Assembly (NCBI GenBank): GCA_945931735.1
Contig: CAMEPN010000125.1
Location: 1 to 6,120, forward strand
Direction of reading: 5' to 3'
From: an uncultured Clostridia bacterium
GTDB lineage: Bacteria; Bacillota; Clostridia; Oscillospirales; Ruminococcaceae
DNA length: 6,120 bases
The position numbers and the translations under genes were made by a program. Shown piece by piece: positions 5,633 through 6,120 of the stretch. The notes beneath the pieces were generated by a model, which was not told the origin of the DNA, made no database searches, and saw only the letters and a list, made by a program, of their open reading frames with translations. How positions within the stretch are numbered: position 1 is the stretch's first letter; the number at the start of each line of letters is the position of its first letter.

Positions 5633-5953
5633 ATGGCTGAAAATAACGATATCACACTTGACGAGGACGAGGGCATAATCGAGCTTGAGGACGAAGAGGG
5701 CAACATCACCCGATTCGAGTTCGTAGACAGGCTCGAGCATAACGGAACGGTTTATTACGCGCTTGTTCCCGCGGAATATGACGAGGACGAGGGCGCGTCC
5801 GAGTTCGTCGTGCTTAAGGAAACGGTCATCGACGGCGAGGATATGCTCGCCACCGTTGACGACGATGACGAGTATCAGACAGTCGGGGAGATGTTCTTAC
5901 AGAGATTTTCCGAGCTGCCCGAGCTTGACGTCGAGGGACTTGACGAGGTTTAA
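5633..5953 (+). CDS. DUF1292 family protein (YrzB-type), function unknown
   Basis: A 106-residue, very acidic protein of the DUF1292 family found in Firmicutes. The signature is visible: an acidic start, then IIELEDEEGNITRFEFVDRLEHNGTVYYALVP broken over residues about 15-46 as two strand-turn-strand units, and FVVLKETVIDGED (58-70), ending in DDDDEYQTVGEMFLQRFSEL with a short helix. No membrane span, signal peptide or catalytic motif is seen; it should be cytosolic. The B. subtilis member YrzB (about 93 residues) is encoded next to the RuvX/YqgF-type gene yrrK. Here the gene has its own consensus promoter and no such neighbour is visible. AAAGGA at 5618-5623 lies nine bases before the ATG, fixing the start. 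No role is established for the family as far as I know. No classical terminator follows within the window. Confidence 0.92.
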   Translation: MAENNDITLDEDEGIIELEDEEGNITRFEFVDRLEHNGTVYYALVPAEYDEDEGASEFVVLKETVIDGEDMLATVDDDDEYQTVGEMFLQRFSELPELDVEGLDEV

Positions 5954-5955
5954 CC

Positions 5956-6032
5956 GTAAATTACCGATAATATTTCAGGCTTGACTGCCGATAATATTAT
6001 CGTCGAAAGACTTACTGCCTTGTAAATTACCG
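5956..6032 (+). repeat. Direct repeat GTAAATTACCG, two copies
   Basis: The 11-base word occurs exactly at 5956-5966 and 6022-6032, 66 bases apart. Each copy touches a hairpin-forming element: the first leads into the 5965-6002 stem and the second into the 6026-6043 stem. Confidence 0.55.
5965..6002 (+). repeat. Hairpin-forming repeat downstream of the DUF1292 gene
   Basis: CCGATAATATT occurs at 5964-5974 and again at 5988-5998. The second copy is part of a perfect 14-base palindrome, CGATAATATTATCG (5989-6002). As RNA, 5965-5974 pairs with 5993-6002 in a 10-bp AT-rich stem around an 18-base loop. No T-tract follows, so it is not a standard intrinsic terminator, though it may stabilise the 3' end of the message or bind a protein. 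Confidence 0.55.
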
Positions 6033-6043
6033 CTTGCGGTAAT
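6026..6043. repeat. Perfect inverted repeat ATTACCG-CTTG-CGGTAAT
   Basis: Seven pairs (6026-6032 with 6037-6043) close a CTTG loop. GCGCTTATG follows, with no T-run. It may be an operator for a promoter further right or part of a structured RNA; the sequence does not decide. Confidence 0.5.
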
Positions 6044-6120
6044 GCGCTTATGTGTGCGACTATAATCCAACACATTGTAAAAGGGATTTCGACTCCGGCG
6101 GCGGATTGCCGACCTCCCGT

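Larger units (their letters stand above)
5954..6120. other. Intergenic end region with no supportable gene
   Basis: These 167 bases hold no convincing reading frame or recognised RNA. They contain the short repeats listed separately, and a TATAAT (6061-6066) without a good -35 at 16-18 bases. A GC-rich segment at 6095-6111 can form CGGC/GCCG. The region may lead into a gene or RNA beyond the window edge. Confidence 0.55.

Noticed and set aside
5501..5740. Minus-strand frame of 79 codons opposite the start of the DUF1292 gene
   Set aside because: It overlaps the DUF1292 coding sequence and its promoter on the other strand, with no binding site or family resemblance.
6061..6066. TATAAT as a promoter -10 near the right edge
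   Set aside because: The nearest -35-like word (TTGCGG at 6034-6039) is 21 bases away and there is no TGn extension; too weak to list as a promoter.
6083..6100. GGATTTCGACTCCGG as a tmRNA 5' end or a tRNA T-arm
   Set aside because: The GGATTTCGAC word resembles both, but the tmRNA acceptor start (GGGG...) is absent just upstream and the arms flanking the presumed T-loop do not pair.

Overview
The window looks like a chromosomal segment of a GC-rich anaerobic clostridium (Firmicutes/Bacillota, perhaps an Oscillospirales-type gut bacterium). The evidence is a DUF1292 (YrzB-type) protein, which is a Firmicutes family, together with strong AGGAGG-type ribosome binding sites, tightly packed genes and GC-rich codon use with many ATA Ile codons. 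The taxonomic call is an inference from style, not from a marker gene.

Bases 1-4821 hold the end of a plus-strand operon whose promoter lies outside the window. In order: the 3' three quarters of nicotinate phosphoribosyltransferase (pncB); a 436-residue acidic protein of unknown function; a TtcA-like tRNA thiolation enzyme with a PP-loop and an iron-sulphur cysteine set; a four-helix membrane protein; a uridine phosphorylase-type nucleoside phosphorylase (udp); and a 100-residue membrane protein. Spacings run from a 1-base overlap to 12 bases, so the genes are almost certainly co-transcribed, and a strong intrinsic terminator follows the last one. Three members have recognisable jobs: NAD salvage, tRNA sulphur modification and pyrimidine nucleoside salvage. 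The other three are unknown.

Bases 4822-5440 form a minus-strand transcription unit that ordinary annotation would miss or shorten. A near-consensus promoter (5438-5410) should make an RNA with a roughly 175-base leader that can fold with a long-range closing stem just before a good ribosome binding site. An ATG reading frame follows, interrupted by an in-frame TAA at codon 21 but otherwise open for 114 sense codons. A perfect 10-bp hairpin ends the unit. It may be a broken small gene with a regulatory leader, or a longer structured noncoding RNA. This is the most interesting part of the window.

Bases 5441-5632 are the upstream region of a separate plus-strand gene with its own consensus promoter. 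That gene encodes the acidic DUF1292 protein (5633-5953). The final 167 bases contain no gene that I can support, but they hold several short direct and inverted repeats.
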